From positions 2,780,001 to 2,844,000 of the forward strand of contig NZ_CP054140.1 in NCBI RefSeq assembly GCF_016446285.1: a stretch of 64,000 nt of DNA, read 5' to 3'. Under the pieces are notes generated by a model, which was not told where the DNA came from, made no database searches, and saw only the letters and a list, made by a program, of their open reading frames with translations. Positions within the stretch are counted from its first letter, which is position 1, and each line of letters begins with the position of its first letter. The DNA is from Desulfobulbus oligotrophicus. GTDB taxonomy: Bacteria > Desulfobacterota > Desulfobulbia > Desulfobulbales > Desulfobulbaceae. Shown in pieces: positions 57,101-64,000 of the stretch. The position numbers and the translations under genes are program-made.

Positions 57101-60100
57101 CCCGGGTTGCCCGGCAGGCCGGAGCTGAACTGGCCTCCATGGAAGGCATTGCACTGGGCAATATCCTGGCCCAGCGGTTCAAGGGACTCTTTGGCGAGCA
57201 GCTCTACTCCCAGGTCCTCAACCAGGTGTCAGACCAGCTGCTGGACGAGACCATTGAACACCTCACCCCAAAGCAGCTCAACCGCATGGTTGCCACCCTG
57301 ATCAGCGACATCCCGCTGCAGATCGGTAAAGACAAGGATCCCGGCTTCAAGCCTGTTGATGATATCCTGTTCAAGCGGCTGGCACAGACCAGGCGGGGAC
57401 CGGAGCTCAGCAAGGCCATTGCCCAGAACATCGATGCACGACAGCTGCTGCTTAACCCGGACACACCGATCAGCCAGCTGCCCGAACACCTGCTCCAACG
57501 CCTCAGACAGCCGGAGTGGTCGGCACCGGTTATCACGGCCGCAGCCAGACAGGTCAGTGATCCGCAGGCCCACACAGAAGGCCAGACTGATTTTGCCGCC
57601 TTTAACCGCATGCTTGCCCACTACGAACAGCTGCTGAGCAAGGAGCAGCAGACCCGGGTTGCCCGGCAGGCCGGAGCTGAACTGGCCTCCATGGAAGGCA
57701 TTGCACTGGGCAATATCCTGGCCCAGCGGTTCAAGGGACTCTTTGGCGAGCAGCTCTACTCCCAGGTCCTCAACCAGGTGTCAGACCAGCTGCTGGACGA
57801 GACCATTGAACACCTCACCCCAAAGCAGCTCAACCGCATGGTTGCCACCCTGATCAGCGACATCCCGCTGCAGATCGGTAAAGACAAGGATCCCGGCTTC
57901 AAGCCTGTTGATGATATCCTGTTCAAGCGGCTGGCACAGACCAGGCGGGGACCGGAGCTCAGCAAGGCCATTGCCCAGAACATCGATGCACGACAGCTGC
58001 TGCTTAACCCGGACACACCGATCAGCCAGCTGCCCGAACACCTGCTCCAACGCCTCAGACAGCCGGAGTGGTCGGCACCGGTTATCACGGCCGCAGCCAG
58101 ACAGGTCAGTGATCTTGCAGAAACAACCACTTCCAATGACGCATTAGCCACTTTTGAGCAGCTCCTCACTCGTTGCGACTCTCTGTTCGACCCTGCACAA
58201 CAAGTCCTCATTGCCTCGCAAGTTGCCTCACAACTGATTACTCTCGATGAAAAAAGTCTCGGCCGGCTTTTGGTGCATAAATATAAAAGCCTTTTTGGCG
58301 ACCAGTTGTATCGTCAGGTCATCAGCCGGTTATCGGAAGATAAACTGGAAAAACTGATAACACACATCAAGACACTTGCCGAAAGTTCCGGCAGCGAACA
58401 GGGTGATCTCAAGGACACGGAGGTGGAAAAAACCTTTCAAAAACTTCAACAAACAGCTCGTAAAGAGAAGATGCGAAGTTTGGTTGCCCTGTACCAGGCC
58501 AAGAAAAAAGCAACCGAGGAAAAACGCCAAACTACTGTACAGACAGGTTTACATTCCCTTCTCCAGGGCGACCTCAGGGCTCTCAATAAAAAGGCACTCC
58601 TGGAAGCGCTGCCAACAATCATTCATGACCTGCTCAACAGCAACGAAGAGAAGAAAGCTGACGACCTGCTCATGCAGCTGGCCATCGGTACACAAAATCC
58701 TGAACCGTCAATCAGCCGGAACGCCTTCACCGCACTGGCAGCCGTCAGTGAGCAGTTCGTCAACATGGGCCAATGGGAGCGATTAAAAAGGTTGTTACCG
58801 GCCTTACAGCGCGGGTTACAAACAGGAGGCATCAGCGAACAGGCCGCAGAGCAGGTTACCGTCGCCATTGGTGCCCTGACCAAACAGTATCTGACAGAAA
58901 AACGATATACCCAGGCAGCGGAGACAGCACAGATCCTTCGCTCGCTTACCGCACACACAGCAACCGACGATCCTGTTGATCCCTCTGTTCGCCAACACGC
59001 GGCAGCAGCACTCAAAAAACTGAGTACTGTACCGACACTGGAACATCTGCTCGAGCTGTATCTCCACTCTGAAACTCATCAGGAGGCTGCAGCGCGATTG
59101 CTTGGTGAACTGGGAACCGAATCAGCAGAGTACCAATTACAGCAGCTGATGGACAGCGACAGTCGGTTTGAACGGAAAAGGTTGTTGAGTCTGATCAAAC
59201 AAACAGGAAACCCGGCCTTATCCATTCTACTGGAGCAGCTGCAGAAAGATCCTCCATGGTTTGTGGTCCGCAACATTATTCGCTTACTTGGAGATATCGG
59301 TACCCCCGAGCTCTTTACCACTATTCAACCGTTTATCCATCATTCAGACGTTCGTGTCCAGGAAGAGGTCCTCAACGCGTCAGTAAAAATCGGCAACGAA
59401 GATCTTAAAGATTTTCTGCTCCAGACCCTTCAGACAGCGGACAACACCTTAAAGCCTAAAGTGGTTCAGCTCATTGCCACGCACCATGACGAGCGATTTG
59501 TTCGACCATTAACCGAACTGCTGGAAAGCACGAAATCCTTTGCAGGTAAAGGTGAACATGATCTGCAACTGGCTATCTGTCGAACGCTGGGGAACATCGG
59601 TTCAAGACGTGCAGGAGCTTCGCTGACACGGGTGGCGGAAAGTAAAACCATGCTTGGAATCGCTGGTTACAGTGATGAGGTTCGCCAGGCAGCTGTAACC
59701 GCCCTGAAACAGATACGAAAGGCAACTGAGCAACGGTCGCTGGAAGAATCTGCAGCCATCGACAGAGGGCCTTCTAAAGAGACAACACCGCCATCATCCC
59801 TTCCTGCCGCTGAGACGGTGACGGAACAGGAAGCCGCCATTTTTCAGCTTGCTGATGAAGGCAAACGAGAATCAGCCATACAACAGCTAGTCGATCTTAT
59901 TAGTGCTACTGCCCAAGCCGGAGATTTTAAAACCGCTGAACGACTCAGAGAACGTATCTATGAAATAGACGGCATGGCACTCGGCCCTATTATACGCACT
60001 GGTGAACTTATTGAGCAGGCAAAGATGGGTACAATCAAAGAAGAAGACAAGGAGATATGGGCAACCTTACGAAAGCATCTTACAGCCCAGGAATTTCAGA

Positions 60101-60804
60101 CAATCTACCATGAACTCAATGAACAGCAGTATAAACCGGAAGATACGATCGTCAGCCAGGGTGACAAAAACGATGCCCTCTTTTTCATCACCCAGGGCAG
60201 CGTCAAAGTCTCTCATCGTGTTGGGACACGGGAGTTATTTATAACTACGTTGAACCGTGGAGAGATGGTCGGAGAAAACTTCTTTACACCATCTGTCTGG
60301 ACCGCAACCCTGACTTCATTGACACCATCAAGAGTACACGTTTTACCTCAAGCCGCATTAGCTGCGTGGCAAGAGCAGTTTCCAGGTTTGCGTGGCAAAC
60401 TGCACACCTACTACCTTGCCAATAACACCATACGTACAACGCTGGAGAAAAAAGGGCTGGAGCGGCGAACCGATCATCGTTACTCTCTTTCACGTAAAAT
60501 CCAGGTTCAGCCGATCAACAACCTGGAAAAACCTATCGGCCGTGGATTTCGTGCCGAAACCATCGACATTTCGCTGGGTGGTCTGGCCTTTCTGATCCGG
60601 ATATCCCGTCAGGAAAATGCACGGCTTTTACTCGGCAGAAAAATGCAGATCGTTCTTCCGGTTGGCGGTAAAATCCAATTCATGCATTTAAAAGGCCTGG
60701 TCATCGGTATTCAGCCGTTTCAGGTTTTAGAAAACGACTTTTCCGTTCATTTCAAATTCGACCAACCTCTTGCATCACAGGCATTGCAGAACATTTTAGG
60801 ATAA
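54196..60804 (+). CDS. giant 2202-residue repeat protein with HEAT-like, cyclic-nucleotide-binding and PilZ domains
   Basis: No signal peptide or membrane helix is seen, so likely cytoplasmic. Residues about 1-150 form a helical N-terminal domain (RLYPSTNPQV is seen in other deltaproteobacterial HEAT proteins). About 150-335 hold a diverged repeat; 336-1255 are five 184-residue units identical in protein sequence, then a partial unit (1256-1306) and a diverged version (about 1307-1390). A coiled-coil linker leads to HEAT-like repeats (about 1500-1855), a cyclic-nucleotide-binding fold (about 1966-2080, TIVSQGDKNDALFFITQGSV, GEMVGENFF) and a PilZ domain (about 2089-2200, RTDHR and DISLGG). Start is the ATG at 54196; a TTG at 54133 overlaps the sugar transferase. 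Expression should be coupled to that gene. Function unknown; a receptor or scaffold for two nucleotide messengers is inferred. Confidence 0.88.
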   Translation: MTFSSPSSATDRHSLLLDFSVRLYTALRTMRLYPSTNPQVQRSNDFFFKTFSALLTHQTTERSVTIACSDGRLLICGEHLTDKDHARPQIQGLITLFNRLQIHSLTFHEAFTTRECSFFVELLSSFLAEKEASRSIASLLSEADITSVTVDTMKYVVLREGEQVVNEELIGSGLDISDEELTNFILEHGAQEMIPGVSSTLVDQLIGQLSATGTISDEQSEDINKTVIDLLQQLSQEPGAAAHDQKIAGIANHLAGLDPSVLAQLVAHLPITADTDSVLSTIFNRIPPEHLHSLLSNLTLQHILSPQGDVRQHPMTADNALSWITHLEQTGPPDVSKAIAQNIDARQLLLNPDTPISQLPEHLLQRLRQPEWSAPVITAAARQVSDPQAHTEGQTDFAAFNRMLAHYEQLLSKEQQTRVARQAGAELASMEGIALGNILAQRFKGLFGEQLYSQVLNQVSDQLLDETIEHLTPKQLNRMVATLISDIPLQIGKDKDPGFKPVDDILFKRLAQTRRGPELSKAIAQNIDARQLLLNPDTPISQLPEHLLQRLRQPEWSAPVITAAARQVSDPQAHTEGQTDFAAFNRMLAHYEQLLSKEQQTRVARQAGAELASMEGIALGNILAQRFKGLFGEQLYSQVLNQVSDQLLDETIEHLTPKQLNRMVATLISDIPLQIGKDKDPGFKPVDDILFKRLAQTRRGPELSKAIAQNIDARQLLLNPDTPISQLPEHLLQRLRQPEWSAPVITAAARQVSDPQAHTEGQTDFAAFNRMLAHYEQLLSKEQQTRVARQAGAELASMEGIALGNILAQRFKGLFGEQLYSQVLNQVSDQLLDETIEHLTPKQLNRMVATLISDIPLQIGKDKDPGFKPVDDILFKRLAQTRRGPELSKAIAQNIDARQLLLNPDTPISQLPEHLLQRLRQPEWSAPVITAAARQVSDPQAHTEGQTDFAAFNRMLAHYEQLLSKEQQTRVARQAGAELASMEGIALGNILAQRFKGLFGEQLYSQVLNQVSDQLLDETIEHLTPKQLNRMVATLISDIPLQIGKDKDPGFKPVDDILFKRLAQTRRGPELSKAIAQNIDARQLLLNPDTPISQLPEHLLQRLRQPEWSAPVITAAARQVSDPQAHTEGQTDFAAFNRMLAHYEQLLSKEQQTRVARQAGAELASMEGIALGNILAQRFKGLFGEQLYSQVLNQVSDQLLDETIEHLTPKQLNRMVATLISDIPLQIGKDKDPGFKPVDDILFKRLAQTRRGPELSKAIAQNIDARQLLLNPDTPISQLPEHLLQRLRQPEWSAPVITAAARQVSDLAETTTSNDALATFEQLLTRCDSLFDPAQQVLIASQVASQLITLDEKSLGRLLVHKYKSLFGDQLYRQVISRLSEDKLEKLITHIKTLAESSGSEQGDLKDTEVEKTFQKLQQTARKEKMRSLVALYQAKKKATEEKRQTTVQTGLHSLLQGDLRALNKKALLEALPTIIHDLLNSNEEKKADDLLMQLAIGTQNPEPSISRNAFTALAAVSEQFVNMGQWERLKRLLPALQRGLQTGGISEQAAEQVTVAIGALTKQYLTEKRYTQAAETAQILRSLTAHTATDDPVDPSVRQHAAAALKKLSTVPTLEHLLELYLHSETHQEAAARLLGELGTESAEYQLQQLMDSDSRFERKRLLSLIKQTGNPALSILLEQLQKDPPWFVVRNIIRLLGDIGTPELFTTIQPFIHHSDVRVQEEVLNASVKIGNEDLKDFLLQTLQTADNTLKPKVVQLIATHHDERFVRPLTELLESTKSFAGKGEHDLQLAICRTLGNIGSRRAGASLTRVAESKTMLGIAGYSDEVRQAAVTALKQIRKATEQRSLEESAAIDRGPSKETTPPSSLPAAETVTEQEAAIFQLADEGKRESAIQQLVDLISATAQAGDFKTAERLRERIYEIDGMALGPIIRTGELIEQAKMGTIKEEDKEIWATLRKHLTAQEFQTIYHELNEQQYKPEDTIVSQGDKNDALFFITQGSVKVSHRVGTRELFITTLNRGEMVGENFFTPSVWTATLTSLTPSRVHVLPQAALAAWQEQFPGLRGKLHTYYLANNTIRTTLEKKGLERRTDHRYSLSRKIQVQPINNLEKPIGRGFRAETIDISLGGLAFLIRISRQENARLLLGRKMQIVLPVGGKIQFMHLKGLVIGIQPFQVLENDFSVHFKFDQPLASQALQNILG
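55201..58113 (+). repeat. in-frame tandem array: five 552-bp units plus a 153-bp partial unit
   Basis: Unit starts are at 55201, 55753, 56305, 56857 and 57409, with a partial copy at 57961-58113. Each unit begins AGCAAGGCCATTGCCCAGAA. By eye only three positions vary: ACA or ACC early in the unit, GCT or GCC in the middle, CCC or CCA late; all are synonymous. Units four and five look identical. The length of 552 is 184 codons, so gain or loss of a unit keeps the frame. Confidence 0.97.
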
Positions 60805-60907
60805 CTCGTGCATTACCGTATTTCTCTCCTGCAGATGGAGTTTCACTGTTTACGTTTAATTCCCGGCAATCTGCAGTCAATTTTTTCGCGATAGATATCT
60901 TCCAGTT

Positions 60908-62686
60908 ATGCCCAACGTCATTGCTCGCTTTTATCTTCAACACCTGCCGGGAGCAAAACTCAAGAACTCTGTGCTCTATGCCCCCTGTCCCTTCTGTGCT
61001 CAAAAAGATGCACAAGAAAAAGGTCAGTTAACCGCTGTTCTCAATCCGGAAAACTTTTTCCACGGTTATTTTCGATGTTCCAGCCTCTGTGTTCCCGGAG
61101 GTTTTCCCCTGCACTTTGCCCGACTTCGTGGAATCAGTTCTGCCGAGGTGCCGGGATTCGACCCGGATCGGGAATATTTTGGCCATGATGTTGACTATCC
61201 CGCAAAAAACATCAACCACGAACTACCTGGTTTTGTCGATAAGCTCATTGGGGAGCCGCCCTCCTCTTTTCAGACTGTGCCCATTTCTGAAAAAATAATA
61301 AAAGAGCTGCACATCGGGTATAATGGCCGCTATCTCGTCTATCCGTATATCCAACCGGATGGCAACTGCTATGCAGCCCGTTGTGTACACCCGGAACGGC
61401 CGGAAGATTCTTTCTGGTATGGAGACGAGCGTTTTGCCGTTGAACCGTTCTGCCTGTTTAATGGACCGGCAGTTGAACACTGCGAAAACGGGGCGCTCTT
61501 TGTTGTCGAAGGTGAACAAAACCTGCTCCCTCTCAAACAGATCGGTCTACCGGGCATTGCTGTACCAACCGCAGGTGATCTTGAACATCTGGACACTCGT
61601 AGACTGCAGTGGATCAGGACTGTCTTTCTTTGGGTCAATCACGGTGCCGAATCTGCAGCCATGGCCAGATCCTTTGCCACCAGGACCGGTTATAAGGTGC
61701 GCCTGATCCGCTGGCCGGAACACGCTGCACGTAACAGCTCTATTTTCCAGTTAGCCGCCACCACCGGCCCGGTTTTTCAAAAACAGGTTTTTACCCTGCT
61801 GAAAGAGGCACGGGCTTTCTCACCGTTTTCCAGCCCAGCCGGTGAATACCAGACCTTTAATGAACGCCTGGCCATGGAGTCCGGTGACTCCTACACCAGC
61901 CTTACCACCGGTTTTATCCGAATGGATCAGGCCCTTAACGGTATCCATGGTATCAATATCATGGGAGGAACACCCAAGGCCGGTAAATCGACATTTTTTA
62001 TTCAAATCGCCTCAGAGATGGCGCTGCGAAAAATTCCGGTCATCTATTACGACTTTGAAAACGGCCGACAAAAAATCTACCTGCGCATCCTCAGTCGCTT
62101 AAGCCGACTCGCCATCGACCAGATCAAACAGAACAATCTAGTGTCGCTGGAACAACAACGACTTCAGCAGTCGAAAAAACAACTGCAGGCTCTGCTCCAC
62201 TGGCTGCGTGTGGTCAATGACCGCAAACTCTCGCCGGAGATCATGCGACGTCATATTGATTTTCTGCGCCATGAAACCAACAGCCCCTACACGGTTGTGG
62301 TGATTGACAGCCTGCACAAACTGCCTTTCAAGGACATCAGTCAAAAACGCAGTGGCATCGACGGCTGGCTCAGACATCTGGAGGCAATTCGTGATGAGCT
62401 GGGAGTTACCTTTCTCGTTATTTCAGAACTCGAACGCAGTACCGACGGCCAGTTCGAACAGCTGCCCCATCTCGGATCCTTTAAGGGTTCGGGAGATATT
62501 GGGTACTCTGCGGACAATGCCATGGTGCTACTCCCTCAATGGGCCCCCTTTGATGCCACGCCTCCAACGGATCGATGCAACGAACTCTGGCTGGTGGCCA
62601 GTCGCGAACAGAGCCCCGGGAAGGTGGCTGCCTATCGGCTTGATTTCCCGTTCTGGGGATTTACAGAAGAAGCAGTTTCAATGTGA
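60908..62686 (+). CDS. primase/helicase-like protein: zinc finger, degenerate TOPRIM, RecA-like ATPase
   Basis: A 592-residue protein with the order of a T7 gp4/Twinkle-type primase-helicase. N-terminal zinc finger: C27-x2-C30 and C57-x3-C61. TOPRIM-like region (about 130-280): the Glu motif is kept (LFVVEGEQ, Glu201) but where DxD should be it reads LWVNHGAES (about 241-249), so primase chemistry is doubtful. RecA/DnaB-like ATPase (about 330-590): Walker A GGTPKAGKST (353-362), Walker B VVVIDS (Asp467), then LVISELER and GSGDIGYSADNAMVLL. It starts 103 nt after the giant protein and overlaps the 3' end of convergent trmFO by 55 bp. Not flanked by phage genes. Function unknown; DNA repair, replication or a defence-like role are possible. 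Confidence 0.8.
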   Translation: MPNVIARFYLQHLPGAKLKNSVLYAPCPFCAQKDAQEKGQLTAVLNPENFFHGYFRCSSLCVPGGFPLHFARLRGISSAEVPGFDPDREYFGHDVDYPAKNINHELPGFVDKLIGEPPSSFQTVPISEKIIKELHIGYNGRYLVYPYIQPDGNCYAARCVHPERPEDSFWYGDERFAVEPFCLFNGPAVEHCENGALFVVEGEQNLLPLKQIGLPGIAVPTAGDLEHLDTRRLQWIRTVFLWVNHGAESAAMARSFATRTGYKVRLIRWPEHAARNSSIFQLAATTGPVFQKQVFTLLKEARAFSPFSSPAGEYQTFNERLAMESGDSYTSLTTGFIRMDQALNGIHGINIMGGTPKAGKSTFFIQIASEMALRKIPVIYYDFENGRQKIYLRILSRLSRLAIDQIKQNNLVSLEQQRLQQSKKQLQALLHWLRVVNDRKLSPEIMRRHIDFLRHETNSPYTVVVIDSLHKLPFKDISQKRSGIDGWLRHLEAIRDELGVTFLVISELERSTDGQFEQLPHLGSFKGSGDIGYSADNAMVLLPQWAPFDATPPTDRCNELWLVASREQSPGKVAAYRLDFPFWGFTEEAVSM

Positions 62687-64000
62687 AGTTCCTTCCGCCA
62701 ATCTCTTATCTGTGCCAATGCCAGCTCTGCTCGAAGCTGGCCGCGTATTTTCTTCCGTACTTTTCTACCCGGCAGAGGTGGAAACAGACCAAAATTAATA
62801 TTTGAAGGCTGAAAATGGGCAGGATCCGACGTGGTAAGATGGCTTATCAAGGCACCGTGAGCCGTTGCAGGCGGAGGAGACACCAGCCGCTTTCCCAGAG
62901 ACATTCGACCGGCGTTTATCCCGGCAATCAACCCCATGGCTGCAGATTCGATATACCCTTCAATACCGCTGAGCTGGCCGGCAATGAAGAGGTGCGAGGC
63001 CTGTTCACACTGTAATGTCTTCTGCAGCACCCGGGGCGCACACACAAAGGTGTTGCGATGGATTGAGCCAAGCCGCAGAAACACAGCCTGTTCAAGACCC
63101 GGAATGGTGCGAAAGACCCGTTGCTGTTCACCATAGGTCAGCTTAGTCTGAAACCCCACCAGGTTATACATGGTACCGGCCCGGTTTTCAGGCCGCAGTT
63201 GCACCACCGCATGGGGCAAGACACCGGTAATCGGGTGTGCCAATCCCACTGGTTTCAAAGGCCCGTAACGCAAGGTTTCACTTCCCCGGGCACACATGAC
63301 CTCAACAGGCAGACATCCTTCAAAGTAGCGCGGGTCTTCAAAGGTGTGCAGTGGTACACTTTTGGCCTGTTGTAACAGGGTAATAAAGTGGTGGTATTGC
63401 TCCTGGTTCATGGGGCAGTTCAGATAATCACCGACTCCAGTATCATCCCACCGCGACTTGCGATAAACAACTGTATAATCAAGGCTCTCAGCATCAACGA
63501 CCGGCGCAATGGCATCATAAAAGGCCAAGTGTTCACTGCCGGTCAACGTACGTAAGGCCTCGGCAAGCTCTCCGGTCAAAAGCGGACCGGCAGCCAAAAC
63601 CACCGGCCCATTGTCACTGTTGGGAAGCTGTTTAATCTCTTGCCGATGTATCGTTATAAGGGGATGGGATTCGATCGCAGACGTCACCTGGGCGGCAAAA
63701 TGTCTCCGGTCAACAGCCAACGCGGTTCCTGCAGGTACTGCACTGTTCTCTGCAACCTGCATGATCAGTGACCCCAGTAACCGCATCTCCTGTTTCAGCA
63801 AACCGGCGGCTGTATCAACGTGGTTCGAACGAAATGAATTGGAACAGACGAGTTCACCCAGCTGCGTCATCTCATGGGCAGGGCTGAAGCGGATCGGTTT
63901 CATCTCATAGAGAACAACCCTTATCCCCAGCTCTGCAGCCTGCCAGGCTGCCTCACAGCCGGCCAATCCGCCGCCGATCACCGTTACCTGTGGCGCTCCA
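62632..64000 (-). CDS. trmFO: TrmFO, folate-dependent tRNA (uracil-54-C5)-methyltransferase (5' end outside the window)
   Basis: Flavoprotein that makes m5U54 in tRNA using 5,10-methylene-THF, the Gram-positive and deltaproteobacterial alternative to TrmA. The FAD motif VIGGGLAGCEAAWQ, MKPIRFSPAHEM, LGELVCSNSFRSN and the catalytic cysteine region FEGCLPVEVMC are diagnostic; it ends RKVRKKIRGQLRAELAL. A GTG at 63981 could be taken for a start, but the frame stays open to the edge with family-like sequence (QVTVIGGG), so the true start lies past 64000. The last about 18 codons overlap the convergent upstream neighbour. Confidence 0.96.
   Translation of the reverse strand, partial: GAPQVTVIGGGLAGCEAAWQAAELGIRVVLYEMKPIRFSPAHEMTQLGELVCSNSFRSNHVDTAAGLLKQEMRLLGSLIMQVAENSAVPAGTALAVDRRHFAAQVTSAIESHPLITIHRQEIKQLPNSDNGPVVLAAGPLLTGELAEALRTLTGSEHLAFYDAIAPVVDAESLDYTVVYRKSRWDDTGVGDYLNCPMNQEQYHHFITLLQQAKSVPLHTFEDPRYFEGCLPVEVMCARGSETLRYGPLKPVGLAHPITGVLPHAVVQLRPENRAGTMYNLVGFQTKLTYGEQQRVFRTIPGLEQAVFLRLGSIHRNTFVCAPRVLQKTLQCEQASHLFIAGQLSGIEGYIESAAMGLIAGINAGRMSLGKRLVSPPPATAHGALISHLTTSDPAHFQPSNINFGLFPPLPGRKVRKKIRGQLRAELALAQIRDWRKELHIETASSVNPQNGKSSR

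Noticed and set aside
55201-58113. CRISPR-like array
   Set aside because: Unit is 552 bp and in frame within a coding gene, with no short direct repeats or spacers.
55548-58211. Repeated 130-151-codon minus-strand frames, one per repeat unit
   Set aside because: They are created by codon bias and repetition of the plus-strand array and have no start signals or domain features.
63981-64000. GTG at 63981 as the start of trmFO
   Set aside because: The reading frame continues with family-like residues to the window edge, so the gene is truncated and its start lies outside.

Overview
The window reads as a chromosomal piece of a Gram-negative, sulfate-reducer-type deltaproteobacterium, most likely of the Desulfobulbales (Desulfobulbaceae relatives). 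Support comes from the partial 16S rRNA gene at the left edge, whose 5' third looks Desulfobulbus-like by eye, and from the gene content: selA, NtrYX-type two-component system, FtsEX-EnvC-CtpA, DUF4390 and sigma-54 activators, glgB, trmFO, many PilZ/HD-GYP/HEAT/TPR proteins. Base composition looks even and near 50% GC. No insertion sequence, prophage or CRISPR array was seen. The taxon is an inference from reading, not from a search.

Layout. 1-860: 5' part of a 16S gene read leftwards, with its leader and a strong promoter, divergent from selA. 0.9-6.2 kb: selA, a degenerate-GGDEF/TPR protein, pilT and a small zinc-ribbon PilZ protein. 6.8-16.3 kb: pheA, uup, a four-gene polar amino acid ABC transporter (own promoter), moaA (convergent), then tsaD-rsmA-small membrane protein. 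16.6-23.9 kb: glgB, a very long coiled-coil OmpA-family protein ending at a bidirectional terminator, and DUF445 plus gph on the minus strand. 24.2-28.5 kb: ftsE-ftsX-envC-ctpA division and cell-wall operon. 28.6-37.2 kb: era (minus), RNB-family exoribonuclease, DUF4390-ntrY-ntrX, hemB. 37.3-47.6 kb, all minus strand: alpha/beta hydrolase-VanZ-SEC-C cluster; a sensor kinase with an HD-GYP response regulator; a lipoprotein-ttcA-phosphoesterase-Ser/Thr kinase-unknown cluster; hisB. 47.9-51.5 kb: tRNA-Gly(GCC), rplM-rpsI, argC-truA-maf. 51.5-52.8 kb: a long stretch without convincing genes. 52.8-62.7 kb: a polyprenyl-phosphate sugar transferase, a giant 2202-residue repeat protein and a primase/helicase-like protein. 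62.6-64.0 kb: trmFO (minus, cut by the window edge).

The most unusual part is 52.8-62.7 kb. The giant protein holds five tandem 184-residue units (552 bp each) that are identical in protein sequence and differ at only three synonymous positions that I could find, plus a sixth partial unit. These sit between older, diverged versions of the same unit and are followed by HEAT-like repeats, a cyclic-nucleotide-binding domain and a C-terminal PilZ (c-di-GMP-binding) domain. It lies 13 nt after the gene for the enzyme that starts exopolysaccharide chain assembly. The next gene encodes a Zn-finger/TOPRIM/RecA-like protein whose TOPRIM DxD motif is lost. Together with the small PilZ protein, the degenerate GGDEF protein, PilT and the HD-GYP regulator, the window is rich in c-di-GMP and surface-behaviour genes. 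I infer, but cannot show, that the giant protein is a dual second-messenger receptor or scaffold tied to exopolysaccharide or surface control.
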